From Muraenolepis orangiensis (taxonomy: Eukaryota > Chordata > Actinopteri > Gadiformes > Muraenolepididae): a stretch of DNA of 64,000 bases. The notes under the pieces are model-generated. The model saw only the letters and a list, made by a program, of their open reading frames with translations. It was not told the DNA's origin and made no database searches. The stretch covers positions 1-64,000 of the forward strand of contig JANIIK010000686.1 in NCBI GenBank assembly GCA_027704905.1, in the 5' to 3' direction. Shown piece after piece: positions 1 through 12,842 of this stretch (its first letter is position 1; each line of letters opens with the position of its first letter). The position numbers were made by a program, and so were the translations under genes.

Positions 1-260
1 CTGCCGTTGAGTTGGTATGTAGCGTCAGCTTGCCATAGACTTTGGTTCAAGTGAAGGGTGGATTAGTGATGGACTCTGTCCCACCCTGTATGGACTACAG
101 ACCTGCTTTTCTTCTCTTGATTTACCTAAAGGTTTCAGCACCCCCATAAATTTGGAATGGATTGTTTTGAAAGTTTTCCTCATCTCACTGTTTCTTTTGG
201 GTTATTCTGTCATAAAATACTGTATCTTTTCCATACTTTCAGTTTTTAGAAGTAAGTTAA
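1..260 (+). pseudogene. Decayed 3' end of an MHC class I-like gene (second copy)
   Basis: Bases 1-120 resemble the intron and start of the transmembrane exon of the MHC class I gene at 16908-17025: the shared words include 'ctgccgttg', 'gatggactctgtc' and 'acagacctgcttttcttct'. Bases 130-260 then jump directly to sequence resembling that gene's 3' untranslated end near 19145-19230 ('gttttcct', 'ctcactgtt', 'gggttattct', 'aaaatactgta'). The transmembrane core, cytoplasmic exons and intervening introns are absent, so this is a deleted paralogue whose upstream part lies outside the window. The order of the two blocks matches the intact gene, which supports duplication followed by internal deletion rather than chance similarity. 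No coding segment remains here. Confidence 0.55.
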
Positions 261-489
261 CATTGAGTTAATTTCCAAATATAATATAAACATTAAATTT
301 CATATTCGCGTTCTGGACACCAAGGCTCTTTTTTTGAACATGGTAAAATAATATAATCTAATTAAATGAAAACTATCAGGATAGAATTAAAATGTCAAGT
401 CATGGAATGGAGGGGGTGTGGGGATGTTTTTAGCAGGGAAAAGGCAGTTTGAAGAGGTGGGTCTTGAGAGCCTGTCGGAGGTGTAAGGG

Positions 490-1790
490 TGGGGGGGGGT
501 TTGTTTGAGTTGAGGTAGGTGGTTGTTTGATGGGATGGTAGGGTGGTTGTTTGACAAGGATGGTAGGGTGGTTGTTTGGAAGGGTGGTAAGGGGGGTTTT
601 GTTTTTGAAGGATGGTAAGGGGGTTGTTTGAAGGATGGTAGGGTGGTTGTTTGAAGGATGGTAGGTGGTTGTTTGAAGGATGGTAGGTGGTTGTTTGAAG
701 GATGGTAGGGTGGTTGTTTGAAGGATGGTATGGTGGTTGTTTTGAATGGATGGTAGGGTGGGTTGTTTGAAGGATGGTAGTGTGGTTGTTTGAAAGGATG
801 GTAAGGGTGGTTGTTTGAAGGTGGTAGGGTGGTTGTTTGAAGGATGGTAGGGTGGTTGTTTGAAATGTCAAGGTGGTGTTGAAGGATGGTAGTGTGGTTG
901 TTGACAGCTGTAGGGTGGTGTTTGACAGGATGGTAGGTGGTTGTTTGAAGCTGTCGGTGGGTTGTTTGAAGGATGGTAGGTGGTTGTTTGAAGGATTGGT
1001 AGGTGTGGTTGTTTTAGAAGGATGGTGTAAGGGTGGTTAGTTTGAAAGGCGTGGTGGGTGGTTGGTTTGCGAGATGTCGTGGGGTGTATGAAGGCTGGTC
1101 GGATGGATTGCTTAGGATGGTAGGGTGGTTGTTTTGACGGATGGTTGGGTAGGTTGTTTGAAGCGGTGGTAAGGGGGTGGTTTGTTGGAAAACAAATTGG
1201 GTTACATAGGATCGGTGGTTTCGGACTGGTTAGGGTGGTGGTTTTGCAGGGTGGTAGGGTGAGTTGGTTTGAAGGATGGTAGTGGTGGTTGTTGAGGTGG
1301 TAGGGTGGTGTTTTTGAAGGATGGTAGGTGGTTGTTTGAAGGATGGTAGGGTGGTTGTGTGAAGGATGGTCAGGGTGGTTGTTTAAGAAGGATGGTAGGG
1401 TGGTTGTTTGAAGGATGGTACGGTGGTTTGTTTGACGGATGGTAGGGTATGGTTGTTATGAAGGATGGTAGGGTGGTTTGTTTGAAGGATGGTAGGGTGT
1501 TGTTTAAGATGTGGAGGTGTTGTTTAAGGACTGGTAGGGTGGTTGTTTGAAGGATGGGCGGTGGTGGTTTTGAAAGAGATTAAGGTGGTGGTTTAGAATG
1601 ATGGTAGGGTGGTTGTTTGAAGGATGGTAGGGTGGTTGTTTGAAGATGGTAGGGTGGTGTGTTTGAAGGATGGTCGGGTGGTTGTTTGAAGGATGGTGGG
1701 TGGTTAGTTGAAGGATAGTAGGTGGTTGTTTGAAGGTTGGTAGGGTGGTTGTTTCAAGGATTGTTGGGGTGGTTTTCCTGACGGATGTGA
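490..1790. repeat. Minisatellite, about 23-bp unit (GGATGGTAGGGTGGTTGTTTGAA)
   Basis: Roughly 50 degenerate head-to-tail copies of a G/T-rich unit with many single-base indels. The position, just past an MHC class I 3' end, parallels the G-rich minisatellite at 19507-19765 behind the second MHC copy. The strand is strongly G-rich on +. Open frames on the minus strand here are repeat translations only. Confidence 0.9.
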
Positions 1791-1799
1791 GTGGGTAGG

Positions 1800-4060
1800 G
1801 CGTCCAGAGGGAGGTGCAGGAACTGAAAGGCCTCTTGAAACCAATACAATTTTCAATTAAACAGGTCTGCTTAACTACAGATCATTGACTGTATTATCTA
1901 ACGGTGGCCCTCAGTGCAACACAACCACACTAGCAAACGACGAAAATATGACCACTAACTGAGACAACTATACAGTTATGACGAAATATGACACTAACTA
2001 TAAATATAAATTAATGACGAAATGACAACTAGCTAAAATCAAACACTTCAGCGAAATATGACAACTAACAGCTGTTGGTGTCGAGGTGACCTGGCCACAG
2101 AGGTGTTGATTATGGGGGAGAGAGGTTGGTAGCCTGTTATGAAATTGACTGACTTTGTTTGATCGTACCCTATATAATCTCTAGACTTATATATATATAT
2201 ATATAATTCTGCCCTATCACACGTCTTATTTATCCTCTGTAAATTATATATTCTCATGCACTTTACTGCAACATTTGCACTGTGGTTTAGATTCGCAAAT
2301 AATTTTCTGCTGTACTGTACTTTTATTTTATGTATTTTTTAATAAAGGAATGTGGACTAAGGCGTGTCCATTTGTACTTGTTGCCATGGCATTAAAATCT
2401 TAATCTCAAAAACAATACAACGTACTTACAACGGATTGCAGTGATTCACAACCTTCTACAAGTACCTCAATGGGCACGTACTTCCAGACCTCCGTCGGCG
2501 AAGCTCACGTGATTGCACATAGAACCCTTCTGAATTCCAGCCAGATGGTTGAGCCCGGGCTTCTTTCGTCAGGAAGAGCGTACGGTACTACAATACCGAT
2601 CTAAAAATTGATATATGTTCCTCGTGTTGACACCTCACATAACCCCTGGCGTTAAATTAAAATGACCTTGCTTCGTAGGGCTTCTATGTGACTTCTCCTG
2701 CGTTAACTCTGCCTGTCTGCTGTACTAAACATTAGATGACGTCATTAAGGACCTACCCAGCAAACAAAAAAACGTTTCAAAGACTTCCCTAAGTCCTCTC
2801 TGACTTGCTAACTCATGTGTATGTGTCTAGACCATGGGTTCCCACCGCCTGGGGGAGGGGGGGGGGGGGCCGCACCTTTACCATGGCCATGTATGTGTTT
2901 CTGCCGGCCGCGAAACAGCAGCGTGTGTTTGTCATCATATTTGACTCGATAATTTGAGTATAGGTGAAACGGGGCGGGCGGTATGATCTAGAGTAATATG
3001 GAGGTATATATGGGCGCTATAATCTATATATATAGATTAAATATATATCGGCGGCATAACGAGAGACTTTCATTGCACGCGCTACTAAGAGACTACGCGC
3101 TAGTGACGTGTCGGTCGTGAACGAGCCGGGTTTTTGTTACGGGCGCTCCGCGTACATGCGTGTTTATACTGAAATCGAGCCCTGCCGTTTTGTTAGGGTT
3201 GTGTTGACACACACTTTGACAACCGTCCGCGAAATTGACAACCGGTCCGCAATATTTTTCATGTATCTGCCGGTCCGGGCAACAAAAAAGGTGGTAACCC
3301 CTGGTATAAACGTCCCGATGGCGTTATTGACAGAGAACGTTGATTGATCCGAGACTTGGGAGGAAACTAACGGAACGGTGGTGTATTCCATCGAGCAGCT
3401 CGGTGCTCTACTAGTTAGTAAACTGTGTTAAGATGTCAACAACGCGAGTTGATTGTTGATTGGTCGAGCCTGTTCTTTAGTCTGAGTAAGATGACACTCG
3501 ACACAGCCTTGACTTCGTGATTGTGGTACAGGAGAATGAGCTACAACAGAAAGTTGGGAAACCCGTCATGTTGTGTTCCTTGACTTTACGGGACGTTCAC
3601 AGACGTTAAGGGACGTTTGGGGAAAGTCGCTTGACGTCACTTATCAATTATTCTTATATATCATTACACACTAGTAATATGATGTGGTTTTGCATTCTCT
3701 CCAAGCTAAAATAAATATGGATAAATGTTTATTTGTTTTTACATTCGTTTTATCTATATTATAATGTATAAGCAGGAGGCATCTGGCTCTGCTCTTCAGA
3801 TTGAGATATATGATTCAACAGAGTAAGCTCAATCCCATTCAACTTGCTGCTTGGCAACATTGGCAGCAGAAGCGTATCAGGGACGGGCGTTAGTATCATG
3901 AACCAGGGCAGGCGGCAGCCGGGCGGGCGGACCAGGCGGGCAGGACCAGGCACTGCCGGTTGGTAACAGGAATCAAGTCCTGGTACGCTGAGAGTCTGTG
4001 TCATGAGGACAATCCTGTATGTTTAGTGGGCGTGTAGTGCCGGTTTATTATCCAGCACAT
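1800..4060. other. Intergenic stretch with no recognisable gene
   Basis: Mixed-composition sequence with a short (TA)n at about 2188-2205, a G homopolymer near 2857-2870 and an AT-rich patch near 3020-3050. The short open frames on both strands have no familiar domain, no splice context and overlap one another. Nothing else can be supported. Confidence 0.5.
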
Positions 4061-4069
4061 TGTTTCAGT

Positions 4070-4556
4070 GTGACAAGCTATAACACTGTTCCCGGTGAAG
4101 GGCAGTTTGAATGTGACGCTATACACTGTTTTCCCGGTGAGGTCTGTTTTCAATGTGTCAGCTGTACATTCACTGTTCCCACGGTGAGGCATTTTCATGT
4201 GACAGCTATACACTTGTTCGCACGTGATGCATGTCTCAATGTGACAGCTATACATGTTCCCGTTGAGGGGCATTTCTCATGTGACAGCTGTACACTGTTC
4301 CACGGTGTGGGGCATGTTTCAATGTGACAGCTTACACTGTTCCACGGTGTGGGCATGTTTCAATGTGACAGCTGTACACTGTTCCACGGTGAGGGGCATG
4401 TTTCAATGTGACAGCTATACACTGTTCCACGGTGAGGGGCATGTTTTCATGTGACACTATACACTGTTCCACGGTGAGGGGCATGTCCTCATGTGACAGC
4501 TATACACTGTTCCACGGTGAGGGCATGTTTCAATGTGACAGCTATACACTGTTCCA
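4070..4556. repeat. Minisatellite, about 43-bp unit
   Basis: About eleven tandem copies built around 'cactgttccacggtgagg', 'ggcatgtttcaatgtgac' and 'agctata'. The 5' copies (4070-4250) are more diverged than the 3' copies, a usual pattern of expansion from one end. The open frames seen here are in-frame readings of the repeat. Confidence 0.9.
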
Positions 4557-5049
4557 AGCATTGGCTTTTAATCTTTGGGTAAGCCTTATGGCATGCACCT
4601 GTAAGATAGACACTGCAGCTCAGGGCTGAAATATAGCATTCAGCATGTACTACTTTCTATGAAACTATTTTATGGTATTATATGTAATTGCCATTATACA
4701 ACCTGAAAATGTTTCAATAAGCACAGACACTGATGTGTTTATGTCAAAAAAATGACAAACACTTACTTATAATTGCTTCATTAATTGGAAGGATCTGAAA
4801 ATGCCTCTTCCCTTCCTTCCCTTATAGCTGTAGTGCCCCCAGAGTGCATTGGTCCCAATTCTCCTCAGCATCCTCCTCTCACCATCGACCCAGGCTCACG
4901 CCTGACTGTAGGCTAGGGTACTGAATCTATCAAATGAAATGGTCTGTTATTGTGGTGTTTCATATGTCAAAATACCAGGAAAGATATGTCACTGCACTCA
5001 CTATTTTCTTCTTGAAAGTAGATTCTGTTTTAATCAGGTGGCACAAATT

Positions 5050-5684
5050 GTCCAAATCCCCTGTTGTTTGACAGGGTCCTCCAGCATGCTTCCATTAATT
5101 CTGTCCTGAGGAGCATCCTCCGCTCAAATGCATCCAACAGCTTAACAACCTTTGTAAAGGTGTAATTACAGTATGGTGGTGTCAAAATGAATGTCTAAAA
5201 TAAGCTAAAATCATTAATTTTGAAACAAACTCTGTAAAGTGGTGTATGCAGGGTCCCTGTGAGGGTGGGGGTTTGATTATTCTGCAATAACTTGATGTAA
5301 TCTTACCTTCCCTTATCTGGTGGCCCTCCTCAACACTGCTGCCTGTAGTGATTACAAATACAGTTACAGAAGGAATCAAGCTAATATACATTTAAACAAA
5401 ATTCCATACCAGGGTGGAAAACAGACATAATGAAAATATTTATATATCTTTTTAATCATAGGTCCAATACATGCAAATATATGTCCTTGATATAGCCTAC
5501 TCACATTGTGGAGCCCTTGGCAACAATAAAGGTCTTGACCACTTCTTGGGGGGATGGGCTTCTCTTTCCTCTGTATCATCCATAGTCAACAGGAAACTAT
5601 TTAATCACACTACATGCATTAAAATAGTTAAGGTTTTCTTGTTTGTCTTCATTGGACATTTTTAGTTACCTTCAGATGTTTCAA
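5050..5684 (-). other. Possible short exons of an unidentified minus-strand gene
   Basis: On the minus strand three segments have acceptor and donor dinucleotides in good context: 5670-5684 (15 nt, preceded by 'ttttgcag', followed by 'gtaact'), 5505-5596 (donor 'gtgagt') and 5307-5342 (preceded by 'actacag', followed by 'gtaaga'). A further open stretch at about 5035-5165 reads through with codons for LLDAFERRMLLRTELMEA before a stop. I do not recognise the protein and cannot link the phases with confidence. It could be a degraded gene or transposon-derived. RNA evidence would be needed to promote it to a gene. Confidence 0.2.
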
Positions 5685-6058
5685 CTGCAAAACAAGACAA
5701 CATATATACATGACGTGTATATGATCTGTCATATATGATCTGTCACAAATTGAGATTAAGTCCTTTTATTAATTGATTGTTCCCCCACATTTGGGGGAAA
5801 TGTATTTACTTAGTAGTACACAGCCAAATATGATCGCTTACATTGAGGTGTGTGTGGCCTTACTTCCCCTTTTTTGGGGGCTCTGTTTGCTACAGAACCA
5901 AGAGTGATTAATAACTCATTTGATGAAACAGCAGTTATTTTCTAAAAGTATTTTTCCTGCTCTACAGTCACCTCAAATAATCATTACTTTCTTGTAGCCA
6001 TGGACATCATGTCTGACAATCTCTCTGGAGTTCTTAATGACCAGGTATTTAGCATATT

Positions 6059-6290
6059 ATTTTAAATGGACTAAATTGATTGCATTTATATCATGCTTTT
6101 CTAACCAGTGTGGCTACTCAAAGTGCTTTACAAGTCATGCCTCACATTCACCTGCACAGTCAGCCATGCAAGGAGACAGCCAGTGTGTCAGGAGCACCTC
6201 CACAGTTTTTGCTAGGAGGGAGCGGGGATTGAACTAGCAACCTTCAGGGTGTGAGGCGACCACGCTACCTCCTGAGCTATACTGCCACCC
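6059..6290 (-). mobile_element. tRNA-derived SINE with 26-bp target-site duplication
   Basis: Read on the minus strand the head carries a box A-like 'tagctcaggaggtagcg' and a box B-like 'ggttgctagttcaatcc', typical of tRNA-derived SINEs. The tail contains 'tgtaaagcactttgag', the L2-type 3' end that SINEs borrow for mobilisation. The insertion is flanked by direct repeats of 26 bp at 6033-6058 and 6291-6316 that differ by one base, so both ends are well defined and the insertion is moderately young. Confidence 0.85.
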
Positions 6291-6689
6291 CTTAATGACA
6301 AGGTATTTAGCATATTCTTTAGAATACTTACAAACATACATGTGTGTCAGAGGAGGCTGGTCATCCTCCTCTGTCGGTAATACATTTAGTTATGGATTGT
6401 CTGAACATGTAATGGAGCAAACATATTTGTAGTATTTAAATGTGGAACCTATAAATCTTCTTGGGGCCATCGCCCGACGGGAATGTGGATCGGACTCTTG
6501 TACATGCGTAGTGTCCTGTCCCTTGCGGGCCCCGTACCGGGCCATAGCACAGGTGTCTGTGCATGGAAAACAAACCAACACAGAAACCTGTTGAACACCA
6601 TTACAGTGCATACGTACACTATGTGTGAAAGACAAGGGATCAGAACAAGTTAGGATTAATTGTTCATGTAATGCAATGTAATGCAACAT

Positions 6690-7340
6690 CCACAGGATCC
6701 GGCCCTTCCTCACACGTGAAGCGGCGCAGATCCTGATCCAAGTGCTCGTCATCACCCGCCTCGACTACTGCAACTCTCTCCTGGCGGGACTCCCGCCTCT
6801 GCTACAAAGCCCCTCCAACGCATCCAGAACGCAGCAGCACGCCTGGTATTCAACCTACCAAAATTCTCCCACGTCACCCTCTCTTCCGCGATCTCAACTG
6901 GCTTCCGGTAAATGCTCGCATCAAATTCAAGACTCTGGTACTTACCTCCAAACATTGGTCAAGCCCTACATCCCAGCCAGAGCGCTCCGCTCAACTTCTG
7001 CCAGGTGACTTGTTCGACCTTCACTGAAAACAACCAAGCATCGCTCTTCCAAGACCCAGCTCTTCGAGCTTCACGGCTCTGGCTCCACAGTGGTGGAATG
7101 AACTCCCGTCTCATGTCAGGACGGCAGAGTCCCTCGCCAGCTTCCGCAAGAGACTCAAGACCCACCTGTTCAGAGTCCACCTGGACTCTCCATGAACCCT
7201 CCTTCTCCTTTGTGAACCCCTAACTTGCTGAAGTCCTGACATTAATAGCTCTTAGCATGTTGTATATTCCAGCAAGTGTGTATCCTTAATGTTGATAACA
7301 CGCTCTTATCACAGCTACTTAAGCAGGTGACCTGGCAGGA
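6690..7340 (+). mobile_element. L2/Maui-type LINE, 3' fragment of reverse transcriptase plus 3' UTR
   Basis: Translation in shifting frames gives the C-terminal signature of L2-clade LINEs: ITRLDYCNSLLAGLP near 6745, a 'dLxWLPVnaRIKFK'-like segment near 6890-6935, 'VKPYIPARALRST' near 6958, and a final 'SLASFRKRLKTHLFRV' segment near 7130-7180. Several frameshifts are needed, so it is dead and 5'-truncated. The 3' UTR (7215-7335) matches 13330-13445 of a second copy. The normal L2 tail is missing because the sequence runs straight into the 33-bp minisatellite. Confidence 0.8.
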
Positions 7341-8289
7341 CAATGTACCTATTATACTGAGTACAAGTACTGACAAAGTACCTATTACACTGAGTACATG
7401 TACTGACAAAGTACCTATTATACTGAGTACAAGTACTGACAAAGTACCTATTATACTGAGTACAAGTACTGACAATGTACCTTTATAACTGAGTACAAGT
7501 ACTGACAAAGTACCTATTATACTGAGTACAAGTACTGACAAAGTACCTATTATACTGAGTACAAGTACTGACAAAGTACCTATTATACTGAGTACAAGTA
7601 CTGACAATGTACCTTTATAACTGAGTACAAGTGCTGACAAAGTACCTATTATACTGAGTACAAGTACTGACAATGTACCTATTATGAGTACAAGTACTGA
7701 CAAAGTACCTATTATACTGAGTACAAGTACTGACAAAGTACCTATTATACTGAGTACAAGTACTGACAATGTACCTTTATAACTGAGTACAAGTGCTGAC
7801 AAAGTACCTATTATACTGAGTACAAGTACTGACAATGTACCTTTATAACTGAGTACAAGTGCTGACAAAGTACCTATTATACTGAGTACAAGTACTGACA
7901 AAGTACCTATTATACTGATTACAAGTACTGACAAAGTACCTATTATAATGAGTACAAGTACTGACAAAGTACCTATTATACTGAGTACAAGTACTGACAA
8001 AGTACCTATTACACTGAGTACATGTACTGACAAAGTACCTATTATACTGATTACAAGTACTGACAAAGTACCTATTATACTGAGTACAAGTACTGACAAA
8101 GTACCTATTATACTGAGTACAAGTACTGACAAAGTACCTATTACACTTAGTACTGACAAGTACTGACAATGTACATTTTTTACTGAGTACATGTACTGAC
8201 AATGTACCTATTATACTGAGTACATGTACTGACAATGTACCTATTATACTGAGTACAAGTACTGACAATGTACCTATCCTACTGAGTAC

Positions 8290-9301
8290 CAGGGTTTCCG
8301 CTAGGATTTTTTCTGCCGGTCAAGTGTCAAATTTACCGGACAAATTCAAAACTTACCGGTCATGTTTCAAAAACAGTCTATATTACAAACACAACTATAA
8401 TGTACACCTAGATTGACGAAATAATGACAAAGACCTCAAATCAATTTGACTATTTAATGAACAACAAAACGAACAAGAACGATTGAGCAAAACCTCGTTA
8501 GCCGTTAGCTTGTTTCAAAACACCTGTAACATCTGTAGTGTAACAAATGGGATAGTTTGGGGAACCCAGAACGCAGACCAAGACAGTGGAGCTATAACAT
8601 AAAGCTTTATTTAAAACACACACAACACAAGACAGTGGAGCTATAACATTAAGCTTTATTTAAAGCAACACAAAACAACTCAAACACAACACAAGAGAGT
8701 GATCAGGGACAGTCCAGGGGTCTGGGTACCGGCAGGTAGTAGACCGACGAGTTGTCCGGGATGGGAGAGGAGTCTGGTACCGGGAGGTCGGAGTAGCGAC
8801 AGGTACCAGACAGGTAATTATAATGACCGGGGAGCTCGTATAGACCAGAGTACCGCGAGACAGGCGGGTGACGCGGGATAGGCTGGATCTGGATCTCCGG
8901 GACATCAGCGTGGCGATTCCGTCCAGAATGTACGACGTACATGAACAACGTGTGACGTGCAGTTCGACGTACGACCTAACCCTGGGTAACGGAAGCCAGG
9001 GTCTATATACCCCAGGTGAGGGGATCAGCAATCAGCCACGTAATTGCCGACAGGTGTGTGTGTGCGCCTCCAGCGCACGTGGCTTGGCCACGCCCCCTGT
9101 TCAGTGACGTCGCTTGACGTCGATGAGAGGAGCGGCAGCTGATTGGTCACTTCATTCGGTCACCCTTCCGGGGGGAGGGGCAGTAATAAAGCTGATCTAA
9201 GTTTAGTATGAGCATTATTACCGGACATTTTGACCGGCAGGTTTTTAAATTACGGTTTTTACCCGCTAAAAACCGGTAAATACCGGCTAACGGAAACCCT
9301 G
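8290..9301. mobile_element. Non-autonomous hAT element inserted in the minisatellite
   Basis: Begins 'cagggtttccgctagg' and ends 'ctaacggaaaccctg', an inverted terminal repeat. It is flanked by the exact 8-bp duplication 'ctgagtac' (8282-8289 and 9302-9309), the hAT hallmark. The same family occurs at 62324-63003. Outer parts of the two copies match closely; the middle of this copy is replaced by a solo LTR (8539-9103). Because the flank is itself a repeat unit, the target duplication alone is weaker evidence than usual, but the terminal repeats are clear. Confidence 0.85.
8539..9103 (-). mobile_element. Solo LTR nested inside the hAT element
   Basis: Read on the minus strand it starts TG and ends CA, holds a TATA box ('gggtatatagaccc', about 9002-9015) and several AATAAA signals ('aataaagctt', near 8607 and 8659) close to its 3' end. 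The same repeat is at 63401-63980. No flanking target duplication could be recognised, so the exact ends are uncertain by a few bases. No internal retroelement genes are present, so it probably arose by LTR-LTR recombination. Confidence 0.65.
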
Positions 9302-9732
9302 CTGAGTACATGTACTGACAATATACCTATTATACTGAGTAAAGTACTGACAAAGTACCTATTACACTGAGTACAAGTACTGACAATGTACGTTTAACTC
9401 AGTACAAGTACTGACAATGTACCTTTTAACTCAGTACAAGTACTGACAAAGTACCTATTACACTGAGTAAAAGTACTGACAAAGTACCTATTACACTGAG
9501 TACAAGTACTGACAATGTACCGTTTAACTCAGTACAAGTACTGACAAAGTACCTATTACACTGAGTACAAGTACTGACAATGTACCGTTTAACTCAGTAC
9601 AAGTACTGACAGAGTACCTATTACACTGAGTTCAAGTACTGACAAAGTACCTATTACACTGAGTACAAGTACTGACAATGTACCTGTAACATAAAAATGA
9701 CTAACACTGAAATAACTGAAATAAAAATGTAC

Positions 9733-10001
9733 TGTAATAAAGTGATATATGATGATATATTAGTGAAATATATTGATGATACATCACAGATCAGAGTTGA
9801 CTACAGTATCTTAGTCTTCTTCCTGCTGTAATAAAGTGATATATGATGATATATTAGTGATATATATTGATGATACATCACAGATCAGAGTTGACTACAG
9901 TATCTTAGTCTTCTTCCTGCTGTAATAAAGTGATATATGATGATATATTAGTGATATATATTGATGATACATCACAGATCAGAGTTGACTACAGTATCTC
10001 T
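9733..10001. repeat. Three tandem copies of a 94-bp unit
   Basis: Copies start at 9733, 9827 and 9921 with 'tgtaataaagtgatatatg'; they differ by a few substitutions (for example 'gtgaaatata' against 'gtgatatata'). The third copy is truncated. High identity suggests recent duplication. No coding content. Confidence 0.9.
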
Positions 10002-10335
10002 CGGTATCAAAGCATGATGAACCAGTTGGTCCAGTTCCCCTCCCAGTTCAGTTCCTTTCAGACTAACCTCTTCTAGGCTGTTGTTCCATGACTCACTCAG
10101 TCATGAACTATAATAACCTTATTAAAATATGAACCATAGACAGAGAGCTCTGATGACTAGAAGCTCAGACACACACAGTCTCTGACGGTACTTTGATTCA
10201 TTTTCAATAAAATCTGAATTGTACAATATTGTAACATGATGTCATTTATTATTCAGAAGCATACACTTTAATCAATATAGACTATTGATTACTGACTGCA
10301 ACTGTTGAGAAGTTTCTCTAAAATGGTTCACAGTC

Positions 10336-10830
<495 letters not shown>

Positions 10831-10849
10831 TATAGGGAAAGACTATATG

Positions 10850-12300
10850 CGATTATACTGCATACAGTGTTGTATGATCAAAGAAACCAACCATCCCGTA
10901 TTCCTTCAGAATTTCCCATATAATAAATTGTCCCCAATGTTCTGTACATGCATACATTAGTTCAAGCGCTTCAAACATGATTACAATTATTATGTGTGAA
11001 TAATTGAACACAACCAAAGCAAACACATAAAACTCATCAGATAAGAAAGAATAGGTTTCATAACCATTACCAACAAAGGAAAACCCTGTCAGTCTGCCTC
11101 TTGTCAGACACCAAGGAGAAGCTTGAGATCATTACAAGCGAAGGAAAGGACAGGGGAAGGGAATCTTCACTTGATAACTGACCAGCCGGGACCGCTGGGT
11201 TCCCCCTGTCCCACTTAGACGAGCACCTTAAGGGACTTCCTCCTCAATGTCTGCAGGCCCTCGCTGACTAAGCATCCACAATTAACATATACAAAGAAAT
11301 TAAAGGAAAAGAAGAAAGAGAAAACAATAATATCGAATCATTTTTTGTTTTTAATCGTGCCTAATTGTAAATATTAAAATAGCAAAACTCAACCTTAATT
11401 ATGTCATTACATTACGTACATTCAACCTCTAGAAGGTCTCCCAGATACGGACCTCCCTTGCAGCGCCTCTTGAACTCAGTTCCCCATTCTCTCGGTACCT
11501 CTTTCTTTCTCCGTACCCTATTCCTCTTTCACTCAGTATCTCTTGCACTCGGTATACTTTTCATTCTCTTTCACTCATATCCATTCTTTCACTCATTCAC
11601 AAAACACCTTGATACGCTGTTCCCCCGAACAGCAAAGCTGCCGGGGCAATAAAACAAACACACATCAATCCAACACACTCTCCAACTCACAGACTGTCAG
11701 TCGCAGACACTCAAACGTCTGCGCTTATCCAGGTTTCTCCTAAACCTTGGTGTAGTAATAAACCTCTCCTCATAAACCCTGAATAGGTGATTAAGACCAA
11801 AGCCAAATACTTGATGTGTATTAGAAAGACACACATTGTTATATCATAGACCATAGAGTCGTCTCACTTTAGTTTACTCCATTTAAGATGGACACAGGTT
11901 TACAAAACATTTGAATTGGTCTTAGCTCATTTAGGGTAGGTTTTAAATTGTTTGGTTTTAAAGTTTCATAACACCTTCTTGTTAATCTTTAACTTATTTT
12001 AATCTCTTTGTTAATAGTTGCTATGCATGTTTGTTGGACACCATCTCTTTTTCTTCTATGTAAAGCGTCTTTGTGTATCCTGAAAATCGCTTTATATAAT
12101 TATTGATAGCAACACACCCTTTGCTCGAATTGCGGGACCATTATCATTTAGTAGAGCTGATATTTATTTCTCTCCGGTTGTTTATCAGCTCATGTGCAAT
12201 ACGAATGTGTTCTACTAGTACTATAACATTCAAGTAAGTCCATGTAAGAATCAGCAATCTCCCCAGAACCTACGTATCTTTCAACAAATACATATGAACC
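10850..12300. other. Intergenic stretch, no gene recognised
   Basis: AT-rich unique-looking sequence. Short overlapping open frames at 11400-11740 have no recognisable domain, and no splice-linked series was found. It may include old repeat remnants that I cannot classify. Confidence 0.45.
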
Positions 12301-12309
12301 TCATTAACA

Positions 12310-12379
12310 TGACACGAGAAAGAAGAGAAAGAAATTAAGAAAGAAAGAAAGAGAAAGAAATGAAGAAAGAAAAAGTCAG

Positions 12380-12417
<38 letters not shown>

Positions 12418-12752
12418 GCGAGTGTGTGGAGGGCGTGGCCTTGGGCGGGGGAGCTTGTTGGAGGAGGGGCTTACATGTTGGGAGGGGCTTGTGTGGGGAG
12501 AGAGGGAGGAGTGAGAGAAAGGGAGGGAAAAAGAAGGGCAGGGGAGTAGGGGAGGGGGTTGGGGGGTCGGGGTGGAGGAGGAGCTTACGCACGGGGGAGG
12601 TGCTGACATGTTGGGCGGGGCTTGGGTGGGGATGGGCTTAAGTGGTTTGGGGGAGGGGCCAAAGGGGTGGAAAATGTCACTTGCTCTGTGACAGGGGCAA
12701 CCACGGAGGTCAGGTGGCTAGTGAGGAAGGAAGGAAGGAAGGAAGGAAGGAA

Positions 12753-12842
<90 letters not shown>

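Larger units (their letters stand above)
7341..9690. repeat. Minisatellite, 33-bp unit, interrupted by a transposon
   Basis: Unit of the form 'gacaaagtacctattat' plus 'actgagtacaagtact', about 28 copies at 7341-8289 and about 11 at 9302-9690. Two variant classes alternate (CCTATTATACTGAG and CCTTTATAACTGAG types), giving a higher-order pattern. The array begins inside the 3' UTR of an L2 LINE. The long minus-strand open frame over 7242-8192 is repeat translation, not a gene. Confidence 0.93.

Noticed and set aside
6220..6290. Possible tRNA gene (A and B boxes)
   Set aside because: No cloverleaf with acceptor stem could be closed; the element has a SINE body, tail and target duplication.
7242..8268. 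316-codon minus-strand frame of repeated TLSVLVLSIIG
   Set aside because: A 33-bp unit is a multiple of three, so one reading frame stays open automatically; the unit is a minisatellite.
7341..9690. Regular 33-bp repeats with short spacers, at first glance like a CRISPR array
   Set aside because: There are no unique spacers; the whole unit repeats. The genome is eukaryotic and no cas genes exist.
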